From JAAEPI01 sp964352625 (lineage in GTDB: Bacteria; Bacteroidota; Bacteroidia; Cytophagales; Cyclobacteriaceae): a stretch of 64,000 nt of DNA. The notes beneath the pieces were generated by a model. It had not been told where the DNA came from. It did no database searches and saw nothing but the letters and a program-made list of their open reading frames with translations. Shown one piece after another: positions 25,227 through 34,360 of the stretch (its first letter is position 1; each line of letters begins with the position of its first letter). The stretch covers positions 1-64,000 of the forward strand of contig CAYGSD010000004.1 in the NCBI GenBank assembly GCA_964352625.1. Direction: 5' to 3'. The position numbers and the translations under genes were made by a program.

Positions 25227-28200
25227 ATGAAACCCTTTTTACTTTTTTCCCTCCTGATTGTCGCTTCGCTGTATACATTTTCACAACCAGACCCCCCGAG
25301 CCTTTTACAACCTGAAGTAGTGGCCTATGACGCTACCTCGCCGACATTAAGATTTAACTACCGAAATGATGACCCTGACGCAGTTTCTTTCAGGCTTCAC
25401 GGTGACATATCTTTTGCAAACTCATGTGGAGATTATGTTTACGTCGCAGGAGGGTTGGCAGGATCATCAACCAATCTATATATCGATTACTTCGCTGAGT
25501 TTATGTCCACTCGAAAAAATGACTTCTCGGTTTCCTCTTTGGATGATGAAGACTCAGCAGGACCAACGTCTACGAACTGGATACCTCAGCGACCATGCGA
25601 TTGCTATGACATGGAAGAAATCAATGGTTACATAGATGATTTCTACAGTTTAACGGGACTTCAAAACGTGGCTACCGGTGCTTTTGATCTCCTGTATGCT
25701 TTTAGTGGGCCTGGTGATGATATTAATAATTCATTCTTTGTTTGGGACTACCCGGCAGGTTGGGAAATGGAAATTTATCGTGGGCGAATGATTGAACTGG
25801 AAGCACCGTCTGGTGCAGAAAGTGGGTATGTAACGGTGAAAATTATCAATCCATGTACAGGGGAAGAAAGTCAAGAACTTAGCCTACCCGTGATAGTAGA
25901 CGATGTGTTGATAGATCAGAGCATAACCTGGGAGGAGTCCTTGGTGGAGCCATTTGTGGGTGATGCCTCTTTCGATCTTTCCGCTACCGCCAGTTCGAAT
26001 CTGGAAGTAAGTTTCTCTAGCTCCAATACCAATGTGGCCACCATTTCGGGTACCACAGTTACAATAGTCGGTGCTGGCACAACCACCATCAGCGCCAATC
26101 AATCAGGTGATGGTTATCATAGTGCCGCTACAATAGTGGAGAAAACCCTGACTGTCAAAAGCCAGGCGGAGAATCCAGACAACTTTGTAACCACGTGGAA
26201 AACGGATAACACAGGTCCATCGGAGGACAACCAAATTACGATTCCTGTCAAGAGCGGACACACGTATGATTATACCGTGTATTGGGGAGATGGAACGGTG
26301 GATGAAAATGTCACGGGTGCCATCACACACACGTACCCTGAGGCCGGCACTTATACTGTGGCCATTTCTGGCGATTTTCCTGCGATCTATTTTAACAATG
26401 CAGGTGATAAGGAAAAGTTATTGAGTATTGACAACTGGGGAGATATTGCTTGGGAAAGCATGGTATCAGCGTTTCGTGGCTGTTCTAACATGACCCTAAC
26501 TGCGACGGATGCACCCGACCTGTCTGGAGTATCTGAGATGATCCGAACCTTTGAACTCGCTACCTCTTTCGATGGAGACCTTAGCTCCTGGGTAGTTACT
26601 TCAGTAACCAACATGAATTACCTTTTCAAAGATGCTTCTAGTTTCAACGGAAACATAAGCACATGGAATGTGAGCAACGTGGAGGAAATGGGCAGCATGT
26701 TTAGAAGCGCTACCAGCTTTAATTCGGACATCAGTGGATGGACATTAACCAGCTTAATTGATGCCGGTGCTATGTTTTGGGGTGCTACGAGTTTCAATCA
26801 AGACCTCTCTCTTTGGGATGTAAGTAACATCAAGTACATGGGCTATATGTTCAAAGAGGCGACCTCCTTCAATGCAAACATTTCTGAATGGAACGTGGGG
26901 GCAGTAGAGGCCATGTATGGCATGTTTGATGGGGCTAATAGCTTCAATCAAGATCTAAACTGGGATGTCAGCAATGTCACGAACATCAAAGAAATGTTTC
27001 AAAACAATACCGCCTTCAATGGGAATATGCCTGATTGGGATTTAAGTAGTGCCACTGATTTGAGCGACATGTTCAATGGCGCCACAAATTTCAATGGAGA
27101 TATCAACGGCTGGACATTGGCAACAGATGCCTATGTATATGAGATGTTCTATGGAGCCACAAGTTTTAATCAGGACTTAGATGAGTGGGATGTAAGTGGA
27201 ATTACTTCCATGAACCATATGTTTTCAGGTGCCACAGCATTCAACGGAGACATTAGCACCTGGGATGTAAGTAATGTCCAAGATTTAGGAAGTATGTTCA
27301 AGGGGGCCACCAGTTTCAATGGGGAGTTAAATGACTGGGATGTGAGTAACGTAATATGGTTCAGAAACATGTTTGAAGATGCGACCAGTTTTAACCAAGA
27401 TTTGAATAACTGGGATCTGAGCAGTGCTACTGATATGACATTCATGTTTGATAACGCATCCAGATTCAACGGAAATGTTGATGGCTGGGTGATCAACAGT
27501 AGCGCTCAACTAAGATTTATTTTTTTTGGGGCCAGTAGTTTTAATCAAGATTTGAATAATTGGGATGTATCAGCAGTCACCAAAATGAATCAATGGTTTC
27601 AAAATGCCAGTGCTTTCAATGGTGACATAAGCAACTGGAATGTTGAAAATGTAACAACTATGGGCAACATGTTCGAAAATGCAAGCAGTTTCAATCAAGA
27701 CATAAGTGGCTGGGATTTTAGCAGTGTAGAAGATATGGGAAGTATGTTGGATGGTGCCACCAGCTTTTCAACGGCCAATTACGACAAATTACTCATTGCA
27801 TTGTCGACTTTAGAGACAATTGCAACTGGAGTAGACCTTGGTGCTGAGGGCCTTTACTACTGCGCAGGTGAAGCCGCCAGACAACTATTGATCGATGAAT
27901 ATGAATGGACGATCTCCGATGAGGGTGTTCTTTGCCTTATTGAGCAAGAGATCATCTTTAATTCACTGGAAACTAAAACTTTCGGCGATGAGCCCTTTGA
28001 TTTATCTGCGACAGGCGGGGAATCTGGAAATCCAATCACGTTTTCAAGTTCCAACCTTGAAGTTGCCACCATTGATGGCAACACAGTCACCATCATCGGT
28101 GCGGGAGAAACGACTATTACCGCAAGTCAAGGAGGAAATGAAGTATATGCTGCTGCTGAGACATCACAAATGTTGATTGTCAATAAGGCGGATCAGCTTA

Positions 28201-28670
28201 TCACCATCGAGCCAATCGCCAATAAGATCGGCTCAGAGGCACCATTTGACGTGATCGCCACGGTGGACACGGGTCTGGAACTGACCTACGGCGTGAGTGG
28301 GCCTGCTACAAATACGGGCGTATCCATCAGCCTGACCGGAGCTATCGGGGAGGTGAGCGTTACCGTGAGTCAGGCAGGGAATGATAACTATCTTGAGGCT
28401 AGTGAAACCACCACATTCATGGTGACTGGTACTTTGCTGAGTGCAGACATTTTTCCAGAGATGTCTTACTACCCAAACCCCGCATCGAACTATTTGGTGG
28501 TGGAAAGCGATGGCACATGGTCTGTCGAGATCATTGACCTAAATGGGAAATCCCACTTGGCAGGAAAGTCTAATAAACCCATAGATGTGAGCCAGTTGCG
28601 GCCGGGGATGTACCTTTTGCTCCTTCATTCCTCAAATGGAGATGTTAGCAGGCGTTTTGTGAAAAAATAA
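25227..28670 (+). CDS. T9SS surface protein with DUF285 (BspA-like) repeats
   Basis: 1147 residues. Signal peptide (about 1-19). An N-terminal beta region of unknown type is followed by a bacterial Ig-like domain (FDLSATASSNLEVSFSSSN), a PKD-like segment (YTVYWGDGTVDEN), and about fifteen DUF285 repeats of the form TSFNxDISxWDVSNVTxMxxMF (about 425-850). A second Ig-like region (about 915-1070) and a T9SS sorting domain (YYPNP, ending SRRFVKK) close the chain. DUF285 repeats occur in adhesin-like surface proteins. Likely target of the upstream kinase-regulator pair. Confidence 0.92.
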   Translation: MKPFLLFSLLIVASLYTFSQPDPPSLLQPEVVAYDATSPTLRFNYRNDDPDAVSFRLHGDISFANSCGDYVYVAGGLAGSSTNLYIDYFAEFMSTRKNDFSVSSLDDEDSAGPTSTNWIPQRPCDCYDMEEINGYIDDFYSLTGLQNVATGAFDLLYAFSGPGDDINNSFFVWDYPAGWEMEIYRGRMIELEAPSGAESGYVTVKIINPCTGEESQELSLPVIVDDVLIDQSITWEESLVEPFVGDASFDLSATASSNLEVSFSSSNTNVATISGTTVTIVGAGTTTISANQSGDGYHSAATIVEKTLTVKSQAENPDNFVTTWKTDNTGPSEDNQITIPVKSGHTYDYTVYWGDGTVDENVTGAITHTYPEAGTYTVAISGDFPAIYFNNAGDKEKLLSIDNWGDIAWESMVSAFRGCSNMTLTATDAPDLSGVSEMIRTFELATSFDGDLSSWVVTSVTNMNYLFKDASSFNGNISTWNVSNVEEMGSMFRSATSFNSDISGWTLTSLIDAGAMFWGATSFNQDLSLWDVSNIKYMGYMFKEATSFNANISEWNVGAVEAMYGMFDGANSFNQDLNWDVSNVTNIKEMFQNNTAFNGNMPDWDLSSATDLSDMFNGATNFNGDINGWTLATDAYVYEMFYGATSFNQDLDEWDVSGITSMNHMFSGATAFNGDISTWDVSNVQDLGSMFKGATSFNGELNDWDVSNVIWFRNMFEDATSFNQDLNNWDLSSATDMTFMFDNASRFNGNVDGWVINSSAQLRFIFFGASSFNQDLNNWDVSAVTKMNQWFQNASAFNGDISNWNVENVTTMGNMFENASSFNQDISGWDFSSVEDMGSMLDGATSFSTANYDKLLIALSTLETIATGVDLGAEGLYYCAGEAARQLLIDEYEWTISDEGVLCLIEQEIIFNSLETKTFGDEPFDLSATGGESGNPITFSSSNLEVATIDGNTVTIIGAGETTITASQGGNEVYAAAETSQMLIVNKADQLITIEPIANKIGSEAPFDVIATVDTGLELTYGVSGPATNTGVSISLTGAIGEVSVTVSQAGNDNYLEASETTTFMVTGTLLSADIFPEMSYYPNPASNYLVVESDGTWSVEIIDLNGKSHLAGKSNKPIDVSQLRPGMYLLLLHSSNGDVSRRFVKK

Positions 28671-28683
28671 GAGATTAGAAACG

Positions 28684-28742
28684 AACTAAGGCAGCTTTAG
28701 CTAAGGCTATGGCGAAAGGTCACTCAAGGGGTGGCCTTTTTT
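28684..28742 (+). terminator. Double-hairpin 3' element, copy A
   Basis: Starts AACTAAGGCAG, 13 bases after the stop codon. A first weak hairpin GCTTTAGC / GCTATGGC is followed by the terminator stem AAGGTCAC / GTGGCCTT and a T run. Same architecture as the copies at 34270, 40027 and 58303, though here it no longer overlaps the stop codon. Confidence 0.75.
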
Positions 28743-28852
28743 ATGTTGATCAAACAAAGTATGTCCTTCGTGAAGGCATCCCCATGATTCATCAATTGAA
28801 GCTGTAGAAAAGCTAGTGAAATGATTACTTTTCTTGATTACTTTAAGTCAAG

Positions 28853-30670
28853 ATGAGGCATCCATTAACCTTCCTGCTCCTGATTATTAGCTCGCTAGTT
28901 GGTGCTCAGAAGTATGAATCCTTTATTCAAAAGGCAGAATCATTTGAGTCGAGCAATCCCGATTCTGTTATTTTCTATGCCCAAAAAGCAATCCTTGAAA
29001 ATGTTGAGAACCAAAGCGACGCATACGCATGGATGGCTCTGGGACTTAGGTTTAAAAATCAATACGACTCATCAAAATATTGGTATCAGAAAGCGCTGGA
29101 TGCCGCCGACTCTGATACACAAATGGCCATTGCAAAAATGGGTTTGGGAGGCATTGCCTATTCGCAGGGATCGTATGAGAATGCACTGACTCTCTTCACC
29201 GAGGCAGCCAATTTCTTCGAAAAGTCTGGGAACATGGAGAAACTCGGTTCGGCGTATAGCAACATCGGCATTATCATGAATGTCAATGACAATGACGAAA
29301 AGGCTATTCACTATTTCAAGTCGTCGATAGAGCTTTTTGATGAATTGAATCTTGAAACCAAGAAGCTCCCCGCTTTGGTCAATTTGTCCACCGTTTACCG
29401 GAAAAAAGAAAAGTACGACTCGGCGATTTTCTATGCTCAGCAATGTTATGACATCTCCCTGCGGCTAGATTTCAAGTTTGGGCAAGCCAAAGCGCTTGTG
29501 ATCTTGGCTCCATCGTTTACCGAGTCAGGCGATCCGTCCAGAGGCTATGATTTTGCCAAAAAGGGGAGAGAGTTGTTTGAAGAAATGGGTGCTGAAGCGA
29601 CCGTCCGTTTGATGAAGCTTTATGAAGCGGAAGCGCTTCTGGGGCTGGGTCGCACGGAGCAGGCGCTAACGATTTGCAGGAATTTAGAGGAGCTTGATCT
29701 GGAGATTTCTATGGAGGAGCACCTATACAGAACCATGGCTTCCATCTATGAAAAAATGGGTAAGTATGAGCTGGCACTAAGGTATCAGCAGAAGTTTCAT
29801 GAAGTGTATGAAGCCTTCATTGACGAAAACCAATCCAAACGCATCGATGAACTCGAAGCAAAATTTGAAACGGAGAGAAAGGAAACTGAGATCGTGCTCT
29901 TAAGAAATGAGGCGGCATTGAAGGAATCAGCTGATGCAAAGAAAAACTGGGTGATCATTTCAGTTTCTACTCTGTCTGTTTTTTTAGTAGTGGCGGGCTG
30001 GCTTTTCTATCAGCGAAGATTGAGTCAGGAAAGGGAGCGATCGGCCATCCACAAGCAGCAACTGCTTCGCTCGCAGATCAATCCGCATTTTATTTTCAAC
30101 TCTCTTTCTTCCATTCGGGGTTTCCTCTTCGAGGGAAATGACACGAAACCTGCCATCAATTATCTGGGAAAATTCGCTAAACTCATGCGGATGGTTTTGG
30201 AGCTGAGTTCAAAGGAGTGGGTTTCATTGGCCGAAGAAATGAAAGCACTGGAATTGTACCTTGAGATTCAACAGATTCGCTTCAACAAGGCTTTCGATTT
30301 TGAACTTTCCATTGACAAATCCATTGACCCAAATTCTATCATGGTTCCGCCACTTACCGCTCAGCCTTTTATAGAAAACGCCATTGAGCACGGATTGAAG
30401 GGAATGGACAAAAATGGAATGGTAGAAATTGCCTGTCTGAAAGAGCACGGAAAACTGGTTTTCAAGATTCAGGACAATGGCATTGGAATCGACCATGTGG
30501 AGCCACGGAAAAACCACCAGTCCCGAGCCATCCAGATTTTCAAAGAAAGAATGGGTATCATTGGCCACCGAATGAAAATGAGTTTTTCGTTCAAGATTTC
30601 TGATATTGGGAATGATGCCGGAGTGCACGGCACATTGGTCACCTATGAACTACCCATTTTAAAAGCCTAA
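28853..30670 (+). CDS. TPR sensor histidine kinase (LytS/His_kinase type)
   Basis: 605 residues: signal peptide (about 1-18), TPR array (about 50-320), coiled-coil, a membrane helix (about 363-381), then a His_kinase domain with QINPHFIFNSLSS (His412) and an HATPase part (PFIENAIEHGLKG, DNGIGI). This is the LytS-like kinase class that pairs with LytTR regulators. It lies one base before its regulator. The start codon is embedded in a small inverted repeat, TCTTGA-N10-TCAAGA (28832-28853). Second of the three units. Confidence 0.93.
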   Translation: MRHPLTFLLLIISSLVGAQKYESFIQKAESFESSNPDSVIFYAQKAILENVENQSDAYAWMALGLRFKNQYDSSKYWYQKALDAADSDTQMAIAKMGLGGIAYSQGSYENALTLFTEAANFFEKSGNMEKLGSAYSNIGIIMNVNDNDEKAIHYFKSSIELFDELNLETKKLPALVNLSTVYRKKEKYDSAIFYAQQCYDISLRLDFKFGQAKALVILAPSFTESGDPSRGYDFAKKGRELFEEMGAEATVRLMKLYEAEALLGLGRTEQALTICRNLEELDLEISMEEHLYRTMASIYEKMGKYELALRYQQKFHEVYEAFIDENQSKRIDELEAKFETERKETEIVLLRNEAALKESADAKKNWVIISVSTLSVFLVVAGWLFYQRRLSQERERSAIHKQQLLRSQINPHFIFNSLSSIRGFLFEGNDTKPAINYLGKFAKLMRMVLELSSKEWVSLAEEMKALELYLEIQQIRFNKAFDFELSIDKSIDPNSIMVPPLTAQPFIENAIEHGLKGMDKNGMVEIACLKEHGKLVFKIQDNGIGIDHVEPRKNHQSRAIQIFKERMGIIGHRMKMSFSFKISDIGNDAGVHGTLVTYELPILKA

Positions 30671-30671
30671 A

Positions 30672-31418
30672 ATGTATTCAGCCATTATCGTTGACGATGA
30701 GCAATATGTGATTCAGGATCTGAAGGGACTCCTGGAAATGAATTGCCCGGAAGTAGAAGTAGTTGCTACCTGCACCAACTCCAAAGAGGCCTTGGCGGCC
30801 ATCAAGGCCCAGCATCCGCAGCTGATCTTTATGGATATCAATATTGATGAAATGTCCGGCCTGGACATAGTGCGGCAAATCGAACCTGCTCAATGCCGGG
30901 TCATTTTCGTCACGGCACACAATCAATTCGCAGTGGAGGCTTTTAAGTTGAGTGCTGTTGATTATTTACTAAAACCAGTAGATCCTGATGAGTTATTGGA
31001 GGCCGTAAAGCGAGCCACCTCGGATTTAGAGAAGGATCAAATCCATGCGCAACTCACGGCACTTGCTCACAATCTCGTGCCTGGCGCACAAAAGAAGAAA
31101 ATCGTGCTCACGGATATGGAGGGGCTGCACATCATAGATATTCCTGAGATTTTGTGGTGCCATGCCAATGGCAGCTACACGGAGTTCGTGATGGAGGATG
31201 GTGAAAAACTGACCGTATCAAAGCACCTCAAAACGTACGAACGAATGCTCACCGATCATGGACTCATGCGTGTGCATCGCTCCTATCTGGTGAATATCTA
31301 CAACATCAGCAAGATCGAACGATCGAAAGGGGAGATTAGGATGAAGAACAATGAGACCCTGCCGATTTCTATAGCACCGGATCTGCTTAAAAATATTTTG
31401 GACAAGCTTCAAGGGTAG
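30672..31418 (+). CDS. LytTR-type response regulator
   Basis: 248 residues. Receiver domain with IVDDEQ, Asp55 (FMDINIDE) and LLKPVDPDE; LytTR domain (about 145-248) with CHANGSYTEFVMEDG and RVHRSYLVNIYNISKIER. Cognate to the kinase just upstream; the cargo gene starts about 100 bases downstream. Confidence 0.94.
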   Translation: MYSAIIVDDEQYVIQDLKGLLEMNCPEVEVVATCTNSKEALAAIKAQHPQLIFMDINIDEMSGLDIVRQIEPAQCRVIFVTAHNQFAVEAFKLSAVDYLLKPVDPDELLEAVKRATSDLEKDQIHAQLTALAHNLVPGAQKKKIVLTDMEGLHIIDIPEILWCHANGSYTEFVMEDGEKLTVSKHLKTYERMLTDHGLMRVHRSYLVNIYNISKIERSKGEIRMKNNETLPISIAPDLLKNILDKLQG

Positions 31419-31467
31419 CCAGTCAATTCGTTTTTCCTGCTCGTGAACCCAAATGCGCCCCTCGTCA

Positions 31468-31498
31468 AACGTTAGAAATATTTCATGATATAGTTGGC
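31468..31498 (+). promoter_or_regulatory. Candidate LytTR direct-repeat site upstream of SprB-repeat cargo gene
   Basis: AACGTTAGA and ATAGTTGGC separated by 13 bases, 24 bases before the cargo start. Both halves keep the GTT core of the LytTR consensus. Weak alone; considered because similar pairs occur in the flanking units. Confidence 0.3.
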
Positions 31499-31521
31499 AT
31501 TTTCGAAGAAATGCTAATGAT

Positions 31522-34275
31522 ATGGAAAGATTAACTACTACCTCGTGGAGGGCGCTCACGGTCCTCGCACTTGCTTTGGGATTTCAACTTTCGTTTGGTC
31601 AGGTGGTCTACGTAGATCAGGATGCAACCGGAACCGGAGACGGTGCTAGTTGGACGAATGCGATGACAAATTTGCAAGCTGCCATTGATGCAGCGGCAAC
31701 CGTCGCATCAGTTTCCAATCCGATACAGGTTTGGGTGAAGGCCGACACGTACTTCCCCACCAGCACGACCACACAGACCATCTCCTTTGAGATCAAGAAT
31801 AATGTGGAAATGTATGGAGGATTTGACGGTACGGAAGCATCGCTGACACAGAGAGACTTTAGAAGAAATGAAACGATTCTGTCGGGAAATATTGGCTCCA
31901 AAAGTGACAGCACGGACAACTCTGATCGAATCCTATTGGCATCCAGCAACATCACCAATTCAGCACGTGTGGATGGATTTACCCTCTCAGGAGCGCACAT
32001 CAACAATACCGGTGGAGCCATAGTCATGAATGGAACGGCCGCTGAGTTGACCGTCAGCAACTGTACGTTTAATGGGAACTATGCGAGTTTGGGTTCTGCC
32101 ATCAATGCCTATTTTGTAACCAATGCCAATTCTAAATTGAATGTGTACAACAGCATTTTCTATCACAATGGCGCCATTGGTTCTCAATCAGGTGCGATTG
32201 GCAGTAAAAACGCTTTGACCTTAGCCAATTGCCTTTTTTATGGCAACAAGTCCTTCATAGGAGGTGCGGTGGCAGTTCAGGATGGCAGTCTCACCATGAC
32301 CAATTCGACCTTTGCCGGAAATGCCGTGGGCGGTGGTGGTGGATCAGCTGTGGTAACGCAAAATGTCAGTTTGCTCTCAATGAGAAACTCAATTTTCTGG
32401 AACAATTCGGGAAGTTCGTACCATGTTTCATATGGGAGTATTGGCACCTATGTACTATCGAACAATTTGATAAATATCGACCCACTTTTCGTTGATTATC
32501 CAAACAAGGATTTCAGTATTGGAGAGTGCTCACCAGCGGTAAATATTGGAAATAATACTGCGGTTGTTTTCAGCGAAGACCTTGCAGGAAATCCCAGGAT
32601 TTATGGAACAACCGTGGATGCGGGCGCCTATGAAAATCAGTTCGATCCTCTTTCATTCAGTGCCGTAGAGAAATTGGATGTCTCTTGTTTCGGTGGTGCA
32701 GACGGGTACATTTCAGTAAATGGAGCTGGTGGTTCTGGCACAGTTGAGTACAGTATTGATGGTACGAATTTCTCAGCCAATTCCATATTCACCGGCCTGG
32801 CAGCCGATACGTACACCCTCACGGTTCGGGATGTTGGCAATGGCTGCACCTACAGCGAGCAACATACCTTAAACGAACCCTCCGAATTGGGCCTCACGAT
32901 TTCTTCTACGAACATCACCTGCAATGGGGATGATGACGGCAGTATTTCAGGGACCGCCTCTGGAGGCACAGCCCCCTACCGGATTAGTTTTGATGGAGGA
33001 ACCAGTTTTGTTGGCTCTCAATTCACCACCGATTTTACCATAACCAATTTGACTGAGGGAATTTATGAGGTGAGCGTGGTTGATTTGAACGGATGCACTT
33101 TTACTGTCCAAACAAATGTTGAAATAGTGGAACCATTAGCCATCACAGCCTCCCCAACAGTCACGGATGTGGCGTGCTTTGGTGAAGCTACCGGCTCATT
33201 CACGGCCAATGCGTCAGGAGGATCGGCCCCTCTGTACTACACCATTGAAGGATTGAGCAGCAATTACCTAACAAGCCCGACTTTTGAGAATCTCGCTGCA
33301 GGGAGTTATACACTCACCGTTATTGATTCCAAATTGTGCTATGAAGAGTACCAACTTGTGATTGGGGAACCTACTGAACTGACTTTGGCTGTAACGAACG
33401 CAACTGACCCGACGTGTGATGGACAGTCAGATGGTTCGATAACGGTAGCGGCCTCTGGAGGAACTCCCTCATATTTTTACAGTCTTGATGGAGAGAACTT
33501 CAATCCTTCAGGCACCATTAGCAATTTGTCAGCGGGCACTTATACGATTCTCGTGGAAGACGAAAACGGTTGTCGAGCAGAGGTGACAGAGGTTATCGAA
33601 AATCAAATAAATTTGAGTCTGAATACCCTTGCGACCACACATGTGTCCTGCAATGGTGAGGCGGATGGGGCGTTTGAGGTTTCCTTATCTGGTGGGACGG
33701 CAGTGAGATATTGGATTCCAAATGTGGCTCCCCAAACAAGCGGAGTATTCTCCGGCTTGCAAGCAGGTAGCTATGAGGTCACAGGTCAAGATACTGAGGG
33801 CTGCACCACGACCATGACGGTGGAAATACAGGAGCCAGACGAGTTAGAAGTAATCGTCACCCAATCCGGTGCTGGTTTCACACTGACTGCTTCTGGCGGC
33901 ACATCTCCTTATGAGTATTCTTTGGATGGAACTACGTTTCAATCAAGCCCAAGCTTTGAGAACCTGGATGGTGGCCTGTACACATTCACTGTTCTGGATG
34001 CCAAAGGATGCGCCGTAGAATCCGCTGATTTCAATTTGGTACTGAGCTCAATAGAGAATCAACTCAGCATTTATCCAAATCCCGTACGCGACGTGTTGAA
34101 AGTGGAAGGGGTTGAGTTTGATCGGCTGACAATTTATGACCTAGCAGGCAATCGGATGATTTCAACTAAGGATCATGAAGTTTCTTTCTCTAGTCTCAAA
34201 GGTGGATTGTACTTGGTTACGCTTCAGGACAAAATGGGCCAAGAAATTGTTACCAAAAAAATTCTAAAAAACTAA
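31522..34275 (+). CDS. T9SS surface protein with right-handed beta-helix and SprB repeats
   Basis: 917 residues. Signal peptide (about 1-26). A pectin-lyase-like parallel beta-helix (about 28-370: YVDQDATGTGDG, MYGGFDG, CTFNGN, AGAYEN) is followed by about six SprB-type repeats (pattern SCFGGADGxISVxxxGGxxxxxYSIDGxxF..LxxGxYTxxVxDxxGC, about 380-835) and a T9SS sorting domain (IYPNP, ending VTKKILKN). SprB repeats are named after the gliding adhesin SprB of Flavobacterium. Predicted adhesive surface protein; polysaccharide binding by the helix is inference. Confidence 0.93.
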   Translation: MERLTTTSWRALTVLALALGFQLSFGQVVYVDQDATGTGDGASWTNAMTNLQAAIDAAATVASVSNPIQVWVKADTYFPTSTTTQTISFEIKNNVEMYGGFDGTEASLTQRDFRRNETILSGNIGSKSDSTDNSDRILLASSNITNSARVDGFTLSGAHINNTGGAIVMNGTAAELTVSNCTFNGNYASLGSAINAYFVTNANSKLNVYNSIFYHNGAIGSQSGAIGSKNALTLANCLFYGNKSFIGGAVAVQDGSLTMTNSTFAGNAVGGGGGSAVVTQNVSLLSMRNSIFWNNSGSSYHVSYGSIGTYVLSNNLINIDPLFVDYPNKDFSIGECSPAVNIGNNTAVVFSEDLAGNPRIYGTTVDAGAYENQFDPLSFSAVEKLDVSCFGGADGYISVNGAGGSGTVEYSIDGTNFSANSIFTGLAADTYTLTVRDVGNGCTYSEQHTLNEPSELGLTISSTNITCNGDDDGSISGTASGGTAPYRISFDGGTSFVGSQFTTDFTITNLTEGIYEVSVVDLNGCTFTVQTNVEIVEPLAITASPTVTDVACFGEATGSFTANASGGSAPLYYTIEGLSSNYLTSPTFENLAAGSYTLTVIDSKLCYEEYQLVIGEPTELTLAVTNATDPTCDGQSDGSITVAASGGTPSYFYSLDGENFNPSGTISNLSAGTYTILVEDENGCRAEVTEVIENQINLSLNTLATTHVSCNGEADGAFEVSLSGGTAVRYWIPNVAPQTSGVFSGLQAGSYEVTGQDTEGCTTTMTVEIQEPDELEVIVTQSGAGFTLTASGGTSPYEYSLDGTTFQSSPSFENLDGGLYTFTVLDAKGCAVESADFNLVLSSIENQLSIYPNPVRDVLKVEGVEFDRLTIYDLAGNRMISTKDHEVSFSSLKGGLYLVTLQDKMGQEIVTKKILKN

Positions 34276-34329
34276 GGCGGCTTTCGATGAAGATCGAAGC
34301 AAGGGTCACTCCAGGAGTGGCCTTTTTTT
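34270..34329 (+). terminator. Double-hairpin 3' element, copy B
   Basis: AACTAAGGCGG, in which TAA is the stop codon of the cargo gene. Hairpin 1 pairs GCTTTCGAT with ATCGAAGC; hairpin 2 is the terminator, GGTCACTC / GAGTGGCC plus seven T. It differs from copy C at only about two of 60 positions. Confidence 0.85.
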
Positions 34330-34360
34330 GTTTTAGATGTCATCCATCTAACTTAGGCTA